34,179 bases of DNA from Microscillaceae bacterium (GCA_025455045.1 JALONJ010000007.1:1-34179), one strand, 5' to 3'. Counted from the first letter of the stretch, positions 14,792 through 23,649 are shown. Numbers and translations are program-made. Notes: generated from the sequence alone by a model not told the origin.

Positions 14792-16705
14792 ATGAAAAAA
14801 AAATTACTATTTTTAATTATTAGCTTGATTATCAGCCACTTAGCTTACAGTCAGGCGCGACAAATCACCGGCAAAGTTACTGATACCGATTCAGGTGAAG
14901 GTTTTGCTGGGGTGAGTGTATTTGTCAAAGGCTCGACTAACGGGACAGTTACCAATTCGGAGGGTAAATACAGTATTTGGGCAGAAACTGGAAATATTTT
15001 GGTCTTTCAAGCCGTGGGGGTGATTAGCCAAGAAATCGTTGTAGCCCAGCAAACCGTGATTAATGTAGCCCTTAAAGTCGATTCAAAAAATTTGAGTGAA
15101 GTAGTAGTTACAGGCGTTGGAAAACAAGGTAAACGCAAACTCAAAGGCGAAAATTTGCCGCCGCCGCCGCCCATTCGTATCAAAAATCGCCAACAATCGC
15201 AACCCATTGAAAATCAAATAGTTACACTCAAATCAACGGGAAAAGACCGCGACCGCCGCCGCAATGAACAAGAAAAAAATGACCCCGAACCCGAAAACAG
15301 TACCGAATCGTATAATGTAATCGAGGAAAACGAGTTTTTGGCAGTCAAAAAAAATCCGCTTTCTACCTTCTCCATTGATGTGGACAATGCCGCTTATACC
15401 AACATCCGCCGGTTTATCAACAATGGACAAAAGCCCCCCAAAGATGCCGTAAGAATAGAGGAAATGGTCAATTATTTTCAATATGATTATCCACAACCCA
15501 CTGATAATCAGCCTTTTTCTATCAATACCGAAGTCTCGACTGCTCCTTGGAATCCGCAACACAAACTAATGTTGATTGGTTTGCAAGGCAAAAAAATTGC
15601 AATGGAAAATCTACCGGCAAGCAATCTTACTTTTTTGCTAGATGTATCGGGTTCAATGTCCGATGAAAACAAATTGCCCTTGCTCAAGCAGGCTTTTAAG
15701 CTCTTAATCAAGCAATTACGTCCGCAAGACCGGGTGGCAATTGTGGTGTATGCCGGAGCCGCCGGGCTGGTATTGCCCCCCACTTCGGGGCGCGAAAAGG
15801 ATAAAATCATTGCCGCTTTAGAAAATTTGGAAGCCGGAGGTTCAACTGCCGGAGGCGAAGGCATTATTTTGGCATACCAAATTGCCCAACAAAATTTTAT
15901 TGAAAATGGCAATAATCGGGTGATTTTGGCAACTGACGGCGATTTTAATGTAGGAGCCTCGAGTGATGCCGAAATGGTGCGGTTGATTGAAGACAAACGG
16001 CAAACCGGCGTATTTTTGACTTGTTTGGGCTTGGGAATGGGGAATTACAAAGACAGTAAATTGGAAAGTTTGGCAAATAAAGGCAATGGCAATTATGCCT
16101 ACATTGACAATATTCAAGAGGCAAATAAGGTATTTGTCAAGGAGTTTGGCGGTACTTTATTTACCATAGCCAAAGATGTCAAACTGCAACTCGAGTTTAA
16201 TCCGACTAAGGTAAAAGCCTATCGGTTAATAGGTTATGAAAATCGAGTGCTGGCCGACGAAGACTTTAATGATGATAAGAAAGATGCCGGCGAGTTGGGC
16301 GCGGGGCATACGGTTACGGCTTTGTACGAGATTATTCCCACCGAAGTCGAGAGCCCCGAAGTCCGCAAAGTCGATGATTTGAAATACCAAACCACCACCA
16401 TCAAAAAAGATGCTTATACCTCACAAGATTTATTGACGGTTAAGTTTCGTTACAAAGCCCCGCAAGGCTCAGAAAGCCAATTGATTGAACATACTTTGCT
16501 TGACAAATCGACCAAATTGGAGCAAACTTCGGATAATTTCCGTTTTGCCGCCGCCGTTGCCGGATTTGGAATGTTGTTGCGCGATTCCAAATTTAAAGGC
16601 AATTTGAATTATGAGAAAGTAGTTGATTTAGCCCAAAATGCCAAAGGCAAAGACGAAGAAGGCTACCGCGCCGAGTTTATTCGTTTAGTGAGGACTATTC
16701 AGTAA
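14792..16705 (+). CDS. Surface von Willebrand factor A protein with CarboxypepD_reg domain
   Basis: A 637-residue exported protein. The signal peptide is residues 1-20 (cleavage after HLAYS). Residues about 24-100 form a carboxypeptidase-regulatory-like beta sandwich (ITGKVTDTDSGEGFAGVSVF, GTVTNSEGKYSI), followed by LSEVVVTGVGKQ, the sequence that leads into the plug of SusC-type receptors. A basic/proline linker follows (PPPPPP, KDRDRRRNEQ). From about 180 onward comes the YfbK-type vWA region: NPLSTFSIDVDNAAYTNIRR, MIDAS motif Asp284-x-Ser286-x-Ser288 (FLLDVSGSMS), ILATDGDFNVG, and a C-terminal DUF3520-like part. It probably binds a protein or metal-dependent ligand at the cell surface. The DNA for signal-peptide residues 11-18 contains TGATTATCA (14826-14834), a near-consensus copy of the dispersed motif. 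The stop codon TAA is the start of another copy (core 16711-16719). Confidence 0.92.
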   Translation: MKKKLLFLIISLIISHLAYSQARQITGKVTDTDSGEGFAGVSVFVKGSTNGTVTNSEGKYSIWAETGNILVFQAVGVISQEIVVAQQTVINVALKVDSKNLSEVVVTGVGKQGKRKLKGENLPPPPPIRIKNRQQSQPIENQIVTLKSTGKDRDRRRNEQEKNDPEPENSTESYNVIEENEFLAVKKNPLSTFSIDVDNAAYTNIRRFINNGQKPPKDAVRIEEMVNYFQYDYPQPTDNQPFSINTEVSTAPWNPQHKLMLIGLQGKKIAMENLPASNLTFLLDVSGSMSDENKLPLLKQAFKLLIKQLRPQDRVAIVVYAGAAGLVLPPTSGREKDKIIAALENLEAGGSTAGGEGIILAYQIAQQNFIENGNNRVILATDGDFNVGASSDAEMVRLIEDKRQTGVFLTCLGLGMGNYKDSKLESLANKGNGNYAYIDNIQEANKVFVKEFGGTLFTIAKDVKLQLEFNPTKVKAYRLIGYENRVLADEDFNDDKKDAGELGAGHTVTALYEIIPTEVESPEVRKVDDLKYQTTTIKKDAYTSQDLLTVKFRYKAPQGSESQLIEHTLLDKSTKLEQTSDNFRFAAAVAGFGMLLRDSKFKGNLNYEKVVDLAQNAKGKDEEGYRAEFIRLVRTIQ

Positions 16706-16739
16706 CTATTTGATTATCAGGTAATTATGTTTTTTTATT

Positions 16740-16771
16740 AAGCAAGCTCTAGGGCTTGCTTTATTTTTTTT
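16740..16771 (+). terminator. Terminator of the vWA gene
   Basis: AAGCAAGC (16740-16747), loop TCTAGG and GCTTGCTT, followed by ATTTTTTTT. It is bracketed by TGATTATCA copies at 16711 and 16801, which are 90 bp apart, the same distance as the pair around the gyrA terminator. Confidence 0.88.
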
Positions 16772-16836
16772 GAGGTTTTAGTTTTCTGGATATAACTTGC
16801 TGATTATCAGGTATTTATGAGTTTTACTGTGATTAG

Positions 16837-16962
16837 TTCTACTTTGGGGCTTTGGAAATGATTGAGATTAAATGGAGTTTTTTCCAGAAAGCTTCATCTA
16901 AATTGTATTTTACTATGTTGGGTATTTATGTAGTTCAAAAAAAATAAAGTACCAAAGTAGAA
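16837..16962 (+). mobile_element. 126-bp MITE-like element, copy A, flanked by TTAG
   Basis: The ends are inverted: TTCTACTTTGGGGCTTT at the left, and TTCTACTTTGGTACTTT when the right end is read backwards. TTAG flanks it directly on both sides (16833-16836 and 16963-16966), in direct orientation, as a 4-bp target duplication would be. It aligns along its length with 20001-20134, sharing AAATTGTATTTT and the ends. It has no coding frame. Confidence 0.85.
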
Positions 16963-17262
16963 TTAGTTAATTATTTGATTTTCAATTACTTAACTCAATG
17001 CTAGAAATCCGAAACTAGACAAACTATTGAAAAATCAAACCTTACCGTCATCGCTATAGGTTATTTATCGCGCCAAAACTTTATTTGGTCGAGTAATATA
17101 TGCTGCATATTGCGAAATTTTGTGTTACCTCGACTGGGCAAATACAAGCTGAAGCAAATTCAAAATCAGGGAAAATATTAAAATCAAAATTTTATAAATA
17201 CCTGATAATCAATATATTATATTAAAAACAAATTTCTTCAAACGAGTATTTGCATCGCTTAG

Positions 17263-17302
17263 ATTGGCGCACTATTCACGCCAATACACAGGGGTAGGTT
17301 TG
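17263..17302 (+). promoter_or_regulatory. Inverted repeat and possible -7 box upstream of the TonB receptor
   Basis: ATTGGCG (17263-17269) and CGCCAAT (17279-17285) form a perfect 7-bp inverted repeat with a 9-base centre. TAGGTTTG (17295-17302) fits TAnnTTTG, nine bases further on. It could be an operator and promoter, but the start codon is 139 bases away and no -33 element is clear. Confidence 0.33.
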
Positions 17303-17441
17303 TTTTGCAAAATAAAGTTTTGGTTTGGTTTTTGAAACGCCATTGCCATAAACACCTTGCCTGCAATTAGCTATACAAAAAGTCATAAAAATTCAATTAT
17401 TTGCCTTAGCTTTACACTATCAAGTTTACTCAGGTACAAAG

Positions 17442-19682
17442 ATGAAAACTTTCTTGAAGTTGTTTTTGATATTTCTAATTAGCAGTCAAATCAGGGTCGA
17501 CGTGGTGTTTGGCCAAACCGATACTTCTGGTCAGAGCAATGTGTTTGAATTGTCGATTGATGAGATTATCAACCAAAAACAAAAGAGCCAAACCAGCGAA
17601 AATCAAATATCGACGGTGTCGAGTCGGGCTGAAACCAACTTTGAAGTGCCGGTAGGAGCTTCGGTAGTCAGCAAAGAAATGATTATGAATGCGGGCTGTC
17701 TTACCCTCCCCGAAGCCCTCCGACTGATGCCCGGAGTACTGGTGCGTGAAACCAGTCCCGGTAATTTTGACATTCGCATTCGAGGCTTTGCCGGTAGCCC
17801 ACCGGCGCAAGATTTCACAACCAATACCGAAAATATGATTTTGGTGATGATTGACAATCGCCCGGTGTATAATTATTTTTCGGGAGGTACATTTTGGGAG
17901 TCTTTACCCATTGACATCAATGATATTGAACGCATTGAGTTGGTGCGTGGTCCGGCGGCGGCTTTGTACGGTCCCAATGCGGCAATGGGGGTGATACACT
18001 TCATTACCCAAAGGTCAAACCAAAACGGAGTTTACACCCGTGCCAATTTGAATTTTGGCAATGCGACTAATTTATTTTTTAACACCACTTTGGGCTATCG
18101 GTTCAATGAGAAATTGGATATTGGCGTATCTAGCAATTTTGGGCATTTGCATCGGTTGCCCTCGAGTCAATTTTATAGTCTTTTTGAAAAACGCTACGTA
18201 GATACCGAATTGGGTAGTATTATAGGTTATCAGACCAGAGCACCCCTTACCGAAGAACGCGAAGCCTATGGTTTTCCCAGTATAGATGAGTCGTTGATAC
18301 GGTTTGCGTTCAACGGTTTTTTGGAGTATATACCCACCAAAGACTGGGCAATAGACCTAAGGTTTGGCGTTCAAGAATCCACCGCTATTTATCCGGTATC
18401 TGAAAATACTTATATTCCTTTATCAACAGTTGTATCCGAAACTCAGTACCTCAATTTCAAATCCAAATTGTTTGATAGCAATTTGCAGTTTTCGTATATG
18501 ACTGGTGAGCAAGAGCCGGGGCGGGGCTTTTTGGGGGGGGCGTATGATTTTGGCTTGATGGATTTTAATTTGGATTATGACTTTAAGTTTGGCAATTTTT
18601 TTCTCAAACCGGCAATCAATTATCGCCAAGCCGTGTATGATGACACCGAAGCCGGTGAAGACAAAGACTTTGTAGCTGACTCACGCATACTGCAAGGTAA
18701 AAGCACTTTGAGCAATCTGGGCTTAAGTTTGCGTGCCGATTACCAATTGAAAAATTTAAGATTGATTGCTGCTCTTCGCCAAGACAAATTTAATGTTCAA
18801 TCTGCCCCATTTTATGGGTATCAGTTGGCGATCACATATCAAATCAAACAAAAGCATTTGCTGAGAATGAGCTATGGCAAAGCCAATCGCAGTTTGTTTA
18901 TTACCGATGTTTTTACCAACTATGTGGATAGAAACCTGTTGCCCAGTCCTTCTCCACCATTTCAAAATATCAGTTTTGGCATTCAGGGCAATGCCAATGT
19001 CGATCTACCGGCTCTTACTTCGGCAGAGGTGGGGTATAGAGTCAAGCTAAATGACAAGTGGAGCGGGGATATTGAGTTTTTTTATGCTCAGGGGAGCAAC
19101 TTTTTGTCAAGGTTTGTAAACTTTTTGCCTCTCAACCAAAGTACCTTACTGCTTAATTTTACTACTCAAAATGACTTACTGAGCAGCACTCAAACCGGAA
19201 GTACATTTTCTTTGGAATACACCGGTCAAAAAAATCAACTGCGGTTTTTTCTCAACCTGCAATGGACTGATTTACAAAACTTCTCACCTTTTGACAATGA
19301 AGCCGACAAGAGCAAAAACTACGATATACGCAATTACCGAGCCACGCCCAATTGGTTTGGCGGCATTTATTGGAATCATCATTTTAGCTCTAAATGGCGG
19401 TTGAATCTCAATACTTATTTCTTTGGTAATCACGAAATTTGGCATCGGACAGAGCGCACGTTTTTGCAAACTGAATTTGAAAAAAATAACTTTGTGCGCT
19501 CGGGCATAGGTGCCGATGTAAAGGCAAAGGTCATTTTCAACGCCAAATTAATGTTTTCACCGGTCAAGCAATTGACCACATTCGTCAATGTCCGAAATTT
19601 ATTTGACCAAACCGGTTTCGAGTACTACTTCACTGATAAAGTAGGCATTGGCATAATGGGCGGGGTCAATTTTAGGCTATAA
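17442..19682 (+). CDS. TonB-dependent outer-membrane receptor
   Basis: A 746-residue outer-membrane transporter driven by the TonB-ExbBD system. The signal peptide is about residues 1-25. The plug domain follows: VPVGASVVSKEMIMNAGCLT, LPEALRLMPGVLVRETSPGN, FDIRIRGF, ENMILVMIDNRPVYNYFSGG, and the hallmark DIERIELVRGPAAALYGPNA ahead of GVIHFIT. The remainder is the 22-strand barrel with alternating aromatic strands, ending with DKVGIGIMGGVNFRL. There is no N-terminal carboxypeptidase-like extension and no SusD partner next door, so it is more like a siderophore, cobalamin or metal receptor than a glycan SusC. The substrate cannot be assigned. Confidence 0.94.
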   Translation: MKTFLKLFLIFLISSQIRVDVVFGQTDTSGQSNVFELSIDEIINQKQKSQTSENQISTVSSRAETNFEVPVGASVVSKEMIMNAGCLTLPEALRLMPGVLVRETSPGNFDIRIRGFAGSPPAQDFTTNTENMILVMIDNRPVYNYFSGGTFWESLPIDINDIERIELVRGPAAALYGPNAAMGVIHFITQRSNQNGVYTRANLNFGNATNLFFNTTLGYRFNEKLDIGVSSNFGHLHRLPSSQFYSLFEKRYVDTELGSIIGYQTRAPLTEEREAYGFPSIDESLIRFAFNGFLEYIPTKDWAIDLRFGVQESTAIYPVSENTYIPLSTVVSETQYLNFKSKLFDSNLQFSYMTGEQEPGRGFLGGAYDFGLMDFNLDYDFKFGNFFLKPAINYRQAVYDDTEAGEDKDFVADSRILQGKSTLSNLGLSLRADYQLKNLRLIAALRQDKFNVQSAPFYGYQLAITYQIKQKHLLRMSYGKANRSLFITDVFTNYVDRNLLPSPSPPFQNISFGIQGNANVDLPALTSAEVGYRVKLNDKWSGDIEFFYAQGSNFLSRFVNFLPLNQSTLLLNFTTQNDLLSSTQTGSTFSLEYTGQKNQLRFFLNLQWTDLQNFSPFDNEADKSKNYDIRNYRATPNWFGGIYWNHHFSSKWRLNLNTYFFGNHEIWHRTERTFLQTEFEKNNFVRSGIGADVKAKVIFNAKLMFSPVKQLTTFVNVRNLFDQTGFEYYFTDKVGIGIMGGVNFRL

Positions 19683-19899
19683 TTGAGCAATTGAAATCAA
19701 AACTCATATATGTTTAAAATATAACTTGGCTATTGCGCATCAGGTACAAAGATTCGGCAAAATAATTGTCATATCACTTTTCAGTTGTTAAAATTTGCCT
19801 ACATTTGACCAATGACCCCAAATGAGTGGTTTTTTGAATCAAGTGAAACATAATTATCTATCAATCAATTAAGTGCCTATTCATATTTAGTTTAGCTTA

Positions 19900-19960
19900 A
19901 AACCCTAAGGGTTTATTAGCCTAAATGATTGATAATCAATAGTTTAAACCCTTAGGGTTT
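19900..19960. repeat. Inverted pair of AAACCCTAAGGGTTT around a TGATWATCA motif
   Basis: AAACCCTAAGGGTTT (19900-19914) and its exact reverse complement AAACCCTTAGGGTTT (19946-19960). Each is itself almost a palindrome. The loop holds TGATTGATAATCAATAG with the core at 19930-19938. Confidence 0.8.
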
Positions 19961-20000
19961 GGAATAAAATAATCTAAATTATTTATGTTCAGGTACTTAG

Positions 20001-20134
20001 TTCTACTTTGGCACTTTAGAAATGAGTCAGGAGATTTGAACTGCTTTTTAAGTTTTTCCGCAGGTATTTTTTGACCAAAATTGTATTTTCCTATGTGCCT
20101 ATGTGTTTCAAAAATTGAAAGTGCCAAAGTAGAA
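20001..20134 (+). mobile_element. 134-bp MITE-like element, copy B, flanked by TTAG
   Basis: The terminal inverted repeat is TTCTACTTTGGCACTTT, perfect over 17 bases against the reversed right end. TTAG flanks it on both sides (19997-20000 and 20135-20138), as with copy A at 16837-16962. A 4-bp YTAR-type target is typical of IS5-group transposases. The link to such a transposase is inference. Confidence 0.87.
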
Positions 20135-20210
20135 TTAGTTATAATACTTTAAATTTAAGAACTGTTTACTCATTATCGCCTCAGATATTGTTTTTATAAG
20201 TATCAAAAAT

Positions 20211-23021
20211 ATGATTTTAAGAATTACTCGCTTAGTAGTTTTATTAAATTTATGGGTTTGGGGGCTTTGTCAAATAGGGCAGGCGCAAGAGCTAAATCCC
20301 CAAGTGGTTTTGCTCAAGCAAGCTCAGGAGGATACCAACAAAGTAAAATTATTAAATCAAATCGCCGAACAAGAATTATCCCAAAACAAGTCGGATAAAG
20401 CCCTAGAATACGCCCAAGAAGCCTACAAACTAGCCCTTAATTTGAATTATAAAAAAGGCAAAGCCGAAAGTGCCTTGTCTTTGGGTAAAGTATATCGCCA
20501 AAAATCCAACTACACCACCGCCCTCAATTATTTTTTGGAGGCTAATCAAGATTTTCAAAAGCAAACCGACTGGCAAAACACAGCAATTGCGCAAGGTGAA
20601 ATAGCCTTGCTTTATCAATTACAACGGGCTGATGATAAAGCGATTGATTATTTTAATTTAGCCCTTCAAACCTTACCGGCTACCGCCTCTGACAAACTGC
20701 GAATGGCTTATTTGCAAGGGCTGGGCAATTCTTATTTTAATCAAAAAAAATATGATGCGGCTATCGATCAGTACCAAAAAACTCTCGATTATCACAAAAA
20801 AAATAATGATAATCGCTTGATAATCAATATATTAGATAAAATTGGCAGCATCAATGTAGCGGCTACTAATTATGATAGTGCCATTGATAATTATGAAGAA
20901 ATCATCAAGGTAAATCAAAAATTAAACGATGCCGTGAGTTTGGCGGCAGCACTGAACAATTTGGGCTATCTTTATAAACAGAACAATGACAATCAAAAAT
21001 CCTTAAAAACTTTTCGCCAAGCCCTTACGCTCAATCAACAACTCTATTCGGCGCAAGCCAGCCAAGAACTCAAACGGCGCAACGCCGTAATGGCAAGCAA
21101 TATTGGCGTTACGTATGCCAATATGCAAAACTACCGCGAAGCCCGCAAATATTTCAACGAAGCCAAAGCCATTTATGAAGCCCAAAATAACCCCGAGGGG
21201 ATGGGTAAATCATACAATTATTTAGCCGCTACTTATTTTGTAAGTGGTAACAATGAATTGAGTGCTACCAATGCTTTTCAAGCCGTCGAGTATGGCAAAA
21301 AAGCCAACTCCAATGATGTACTGCTCAATGCCTATAAAATTCTTGCCGAAGTGTTTCAACGCAATAGTGATTTTAAAGAAGCCCAAGTATATTATAAATT
21401 ATACCTCGATTTGAAAGAAGACCAAGCCGAAAAACAACGCAAAAAAGAACAGGAAATTCTCCAAAATCAGATTGATATTGAACGCAAAGAAAACGAGCTA
21501 AAAACTATTCAGGCAGACAAGGAGTTGCAAGCCCTTACCCTCAACCAATTGCGCCTTGAAAAAGAACGCCAAGAACAAGACATTGCCCTCAAAGCCAAAG
21601 AGTTGGAAATACTGCGCAGTAATCAAGAAAAACAAACCATTGCCCTCAAAAATCAGGCTTTGGAAAAAGAAAATGTGCAAAGACTTTTGGAAGCAACCAA
21701 GCAACGCGCCGAAACTGAAAAACAAAAGCAAGAGATAGCGATGCTTGAGCAAACCAAAAAACTGCAAGACCTGACCCTGAAGCAAAAAGCTGCCGAAGAA
21801 AAAGAACGCCAAAAAGAAAGAGAACTCCTAGAAAAAGAAAACAAACTCAAAGAGCAACGCCTCAAAGACGGAGAGGTGATTCAACGCTACGGAGTAGGCT
21901 TGTTAGCTTTGTTGGCGGTTATTTTGGCTCTCATCTTGTTTGGTTTTATGCAATCGCGCAAAGCGCGCCGCGCCCTCGCCCAACAAAATGCGGAAATTCA
22001 AGCCCAAAAAACCTTGGTTGAGCAGCAAAAAGAAGAAATGGAAGTGGTCAATCGTAAGCTCAAATCCAATGAACAAATTTTGCAAAAAGCCTACGACCGT
22101 GTAAAACAAAGCGAACAACAAATTAAAGAAAAAAACGAAGAACTCCAAGCCAGCGAAGAAGAGCTGCGCCAAAATATGGAGGAACTTGAAGCCAACAAAG
22201 AAGAAATTGAAGCCCAAAAAGAGGCTTTGCAAGTGGCTTATAAGTCAATTGAAGAAAAAAACTTGGTTTTTACTCATAGTATCAAATATGCCGAAAAGAT
22301 TCAACAGGCGATTTTGCCCAATGAATTTGAATTTAAGCAAGTATTTCCCGAGCATTTTGTGATTTTTCGCCCCAAAGATATTGTTTCGGGAGATTTTTAT
22401 TGGTTGACTAAACTTCAACACAAAACTTTTATTGCTTGTGTCGATTGCACCGGACACGGTGTGCCGGGAGCTTTTATGTCTTTGATTGGCAATTCGCTTT
22501 TGCACGAAATCATCAGTGAAAAAAAGATTTTTGAGCCTCACAAAATCCTCGAGGTACTCCATATTGAGGTACAAAAATCGCTTCGCCAAAAAGAAAATAA
22601 CGGTATTGATGGAATGGATATGGTGGTGTGTGTGTTGGAAGAGTGGGAGGGAGGCTTATTTAGCCTACAATTTAGTGGGGCAAAAAACTCAGTACTTTAT
22701 TATAGTCAGGGTGAATTGCACGAGCTTTTGGGCGACCGCAAAGCGATTGGGGGCTTTCAGAGCGAAACTTACCGCGAGTTTAGCAAGCATACCATCAAGC
22801 TCCAAAAAGGTGATATTTTGTACCTCACCACCGACGGCTATACTGATGCGCCTAACCAAGCCCGCAAAAAATTTGGGGAAAAACGCCTCAAAGAACTACT
22901 CAAAGAAATTGCTACCAAACCCATTCGAGCGCAAGAAACCATTTTGACCGAAGCCTTGGACACCCATCACAATGGCTCGCTCCAGCGCGATGACATTACT
23001 TTTATGGGCTTAAAGTTATAA
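20211..23021 (+). CDS. TPR / coiled-coil membrane protein with SpoIIE-type PP2C phosphatase
   Basis: A 936-residue signalling protein. The signal peptide is about residues 1-25. Tetratricopeptide repeats fill about 30-400 (SALSLGKVYRQKSNYTTALN, ALNNLGYLYKQNNDNQKSLK, VMASNIGVTYANMQNYREAR). A long charged coiled coil covers about 400-550, a membrane helix about 557-577 (LLALLAVILALILFGF), and a second coiled coil about 580-685. The cytoplasmic SpoIIE/PP2C serine phosphatase starts at SIKYAEKIQQAILP, with metal-site residues Asp745 (DCTGHGVPGAFMS), Asp875 (LTTDGYTD) and Asp927/Asp928 (QRDDITF). The layout implies a periplasmic TPR sensor controlling dephosphorylation of a cytoplasmic target, often an anti-anti-sigma (STAS) protein. 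No STAS or kinase gene is adjacent, so the partner is unknown. Confidence 0.93.
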   Translation: MILRITRLVVLLNLWVWGLCQIGQAQELNPQVVLLKQAQEDTNKVKLLNQIAEQELSQNKSDKALEYAQEAYKLALNLNYKKGKAESALSLGKVYRQKSNYTTALNYFLEANQDFQKQTDWQNTAIAQGEIALLYQLQRADDKAIDYFNLALQTLPATASDKLRMAYLQGLGNSYFNQKKYDAAIDQYQKTLDYHKKNNDNRLIINILDKIGSINVAATNYDSAIDNYEEIIKVNQKLNDAVSLAAALNNLGYLYKQNNDNQKSLKTFRQALTLNQQLYSAQASQELKRRNAVMASNIGVTYANMQNYREARKYFNEAKAIYEAQNNPEGMGKSYNYLAATYFVSGNNELSATNAFQAVEYGKKANSNDVLLNAYKILAEVFQRNSDFKEAQVYYKLYLDLKEDQAEKQRKKEQEILQNQIDIERKENELKTIQADKELQALTLNQLRLEKERQEQDIALKAKELEILRSNQEKQTIALKNQALEKENVQRLLEATKQRAETEKQKQEIAMLEQTKKLQDLTLKQKAAEEKERQKERELLEKENKLKEQRLKDGEVIQRYGVGLLALLAVILALILFGFMQSRKARRALAQQNAEIQAQKTLVEQQKEEMEVVNRKLKSNEQILQKAYDRVKQSEQQIKEKNEELQASEEELRQNMEELEANKEEIEAQKEALQVAYKSIEEKNLVFTHSIKYAEKIQQAILPNEFEFKQVFPEHFVIFRPKDIVSGDFYWLTKLQHKTFIACVDCTGHGVPGAFMSLIGNSLLHEIISEKKIFEPHKILEVLHIEVQKSLRQKENNGIDGMDMVVCVLEEWEGGLFSLQFSGAKNSVLYYSQGELHELLGDRKAIGGFQSETYREFSKHTIKLQKGDILYLTTDGYTDAPNQARKKFGEKRLKELLKEIATKPIRAQETILTEALDTHHNGSLQRDDITFMGLKL

Positions 23022-23159
23022 ACCTTGATTGTTTGGGTGTATGCCTTGCCGGTAATTCCCGCTTTGTCCAACTGCTTGATTATTAATGGATTAGTGAATT
23101 TTTTGGATTCTCTAAATCTTCAAGAGCGTTGTTGAGCTTAGAGTTAAGTGCTTGATTAT

Positions 23160-23214
23160 CCACCAGAGGCAGACACGGTCAATACTTTGCGCCTTAGCGT
23201 CTTTGCGCGAAAAT
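23160..23214 (-). repeat. Dispersed repeat, copy 2 (inverse of 9900-9957)
   Basis: Read on the minus strand it begins ATTTTCGCGCAAAGACGCTA, continues GGCGCAAAGTATTGACCGTG and ends with a CTGCCTCTGGTGG hairpin, followed by a degenerate TGATWATCA. Differences from copy 1 are scattered, so the two are old. Confidence 0.75.
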
Positions 23215-23225
23215 AGAGTTGTATA

Positions 23226-23313
23226 GGGTGCATTTCAAATTTACTACCTATCACCCTCTCCTTCGGAGAGGGCAGGGTGAGGCAAAAGAAATGCGTAAAT
23301 TTGAAATGCGCCC
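23226..23313 (+). mobile_element. 88-bp MITE, copy 2, with 8-bp target duplication
   Basis: Left terminal repeat GGGTGCATTTCAAATTTAC; right end reversed GGGCGCATTTCAAATTTAC. The inner stem CCCTCTCC-TTC-GGAGAGGG lies within CACCCT...AGGGTG. The flanks are GTTGTATA on both sides (23218-23225 and 23314-23321), an exact 8-bp duplication. It has the same 88-bp length as copy 1, with few differences, so both moved relatively recently. Confidence 0.94.
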
Positions 23314-23649
23314 GTTGTATAGTAGTATTATGAAGATTTGCGAATATTGTGTAACTATTTGATTATCAGTTGCTTATAAAATCCAAAAACTTCCGTTAAT
23401 TAATTGATTTTCATTCCTTAGCCTAGTTCTTTCGCTTCTGACGCGGAGGGCTTAGGAACTCAAAACCAGAAATTCTACACCTCATTTTTATTGACTACAA
23501 TCAATAAATTTCTTTCAAGCATTTGTATAACTAATTGATTATCAGGTGATTATCTTAATTGATGAAAAAATGATTTAGATTTTTAAAAAGAAAAAATTTA
23601 ACTTTACCAAGAATTTAATGAAGATTCAAACCTTAAAAATCACAATTGT

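Larger units (their letters stand above)
16706..17441. other. Spacer between the vWA and TonB-receptor genes
   Basis: No gene seen. Contents: exact motif copies at 16711, 16801 and 17213, a degenerate copy TGATTTTCA at 16976, the terminator, a MITE-like element (16837-16962), and an inverted repeat with a possible -7 box (17263-17302) upstream of the receptor. Confidence 0.65.
19683..20210. other. Spacer with two repeat elements
   Basis: No gene: a short minus-strand frame here lies in the repeats. It holds an AAACCC palindrome pair around an exact motif (19900-19960) and a MITE-like element (20001-20134). No clear promoter box for the downstream gene. Confidence 0.6.
23022..23649. other. 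Spacer rich in repeats
   Basis: No gene. Degenerate motifs are at 23077 (TGATTATTA), 23153 (TGATTATCC) and 23405 (TGATTTTCA), with exact copies at 23360-23368 and 23536-23544. A dispersed repeat (23160-23214), the second 88-bp MITE (23226-23313) and an imperfect hairpin TTCCTTAGCC...GGGCTTAGGAA (23414-23458) lie between them. TAACTTTA near 23598, one base off TAnnTTTG, is a weak promoter candidate for the next gene. Confidence 0.65.

Noticed and set aside
15502..15510. TGATAATCA inside the vWA gene, and similarly at 25466-25474
   Set aside because: These encode Asp-Asn-Gln in a normal protein context and the motif arms do not match. Treated as chance.
19936..20127. A 63-codon minus-strand frame
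   Set aside because: It lies inside the second TTAG-flanked element and an AAACCC palindrome. No start context or domain.
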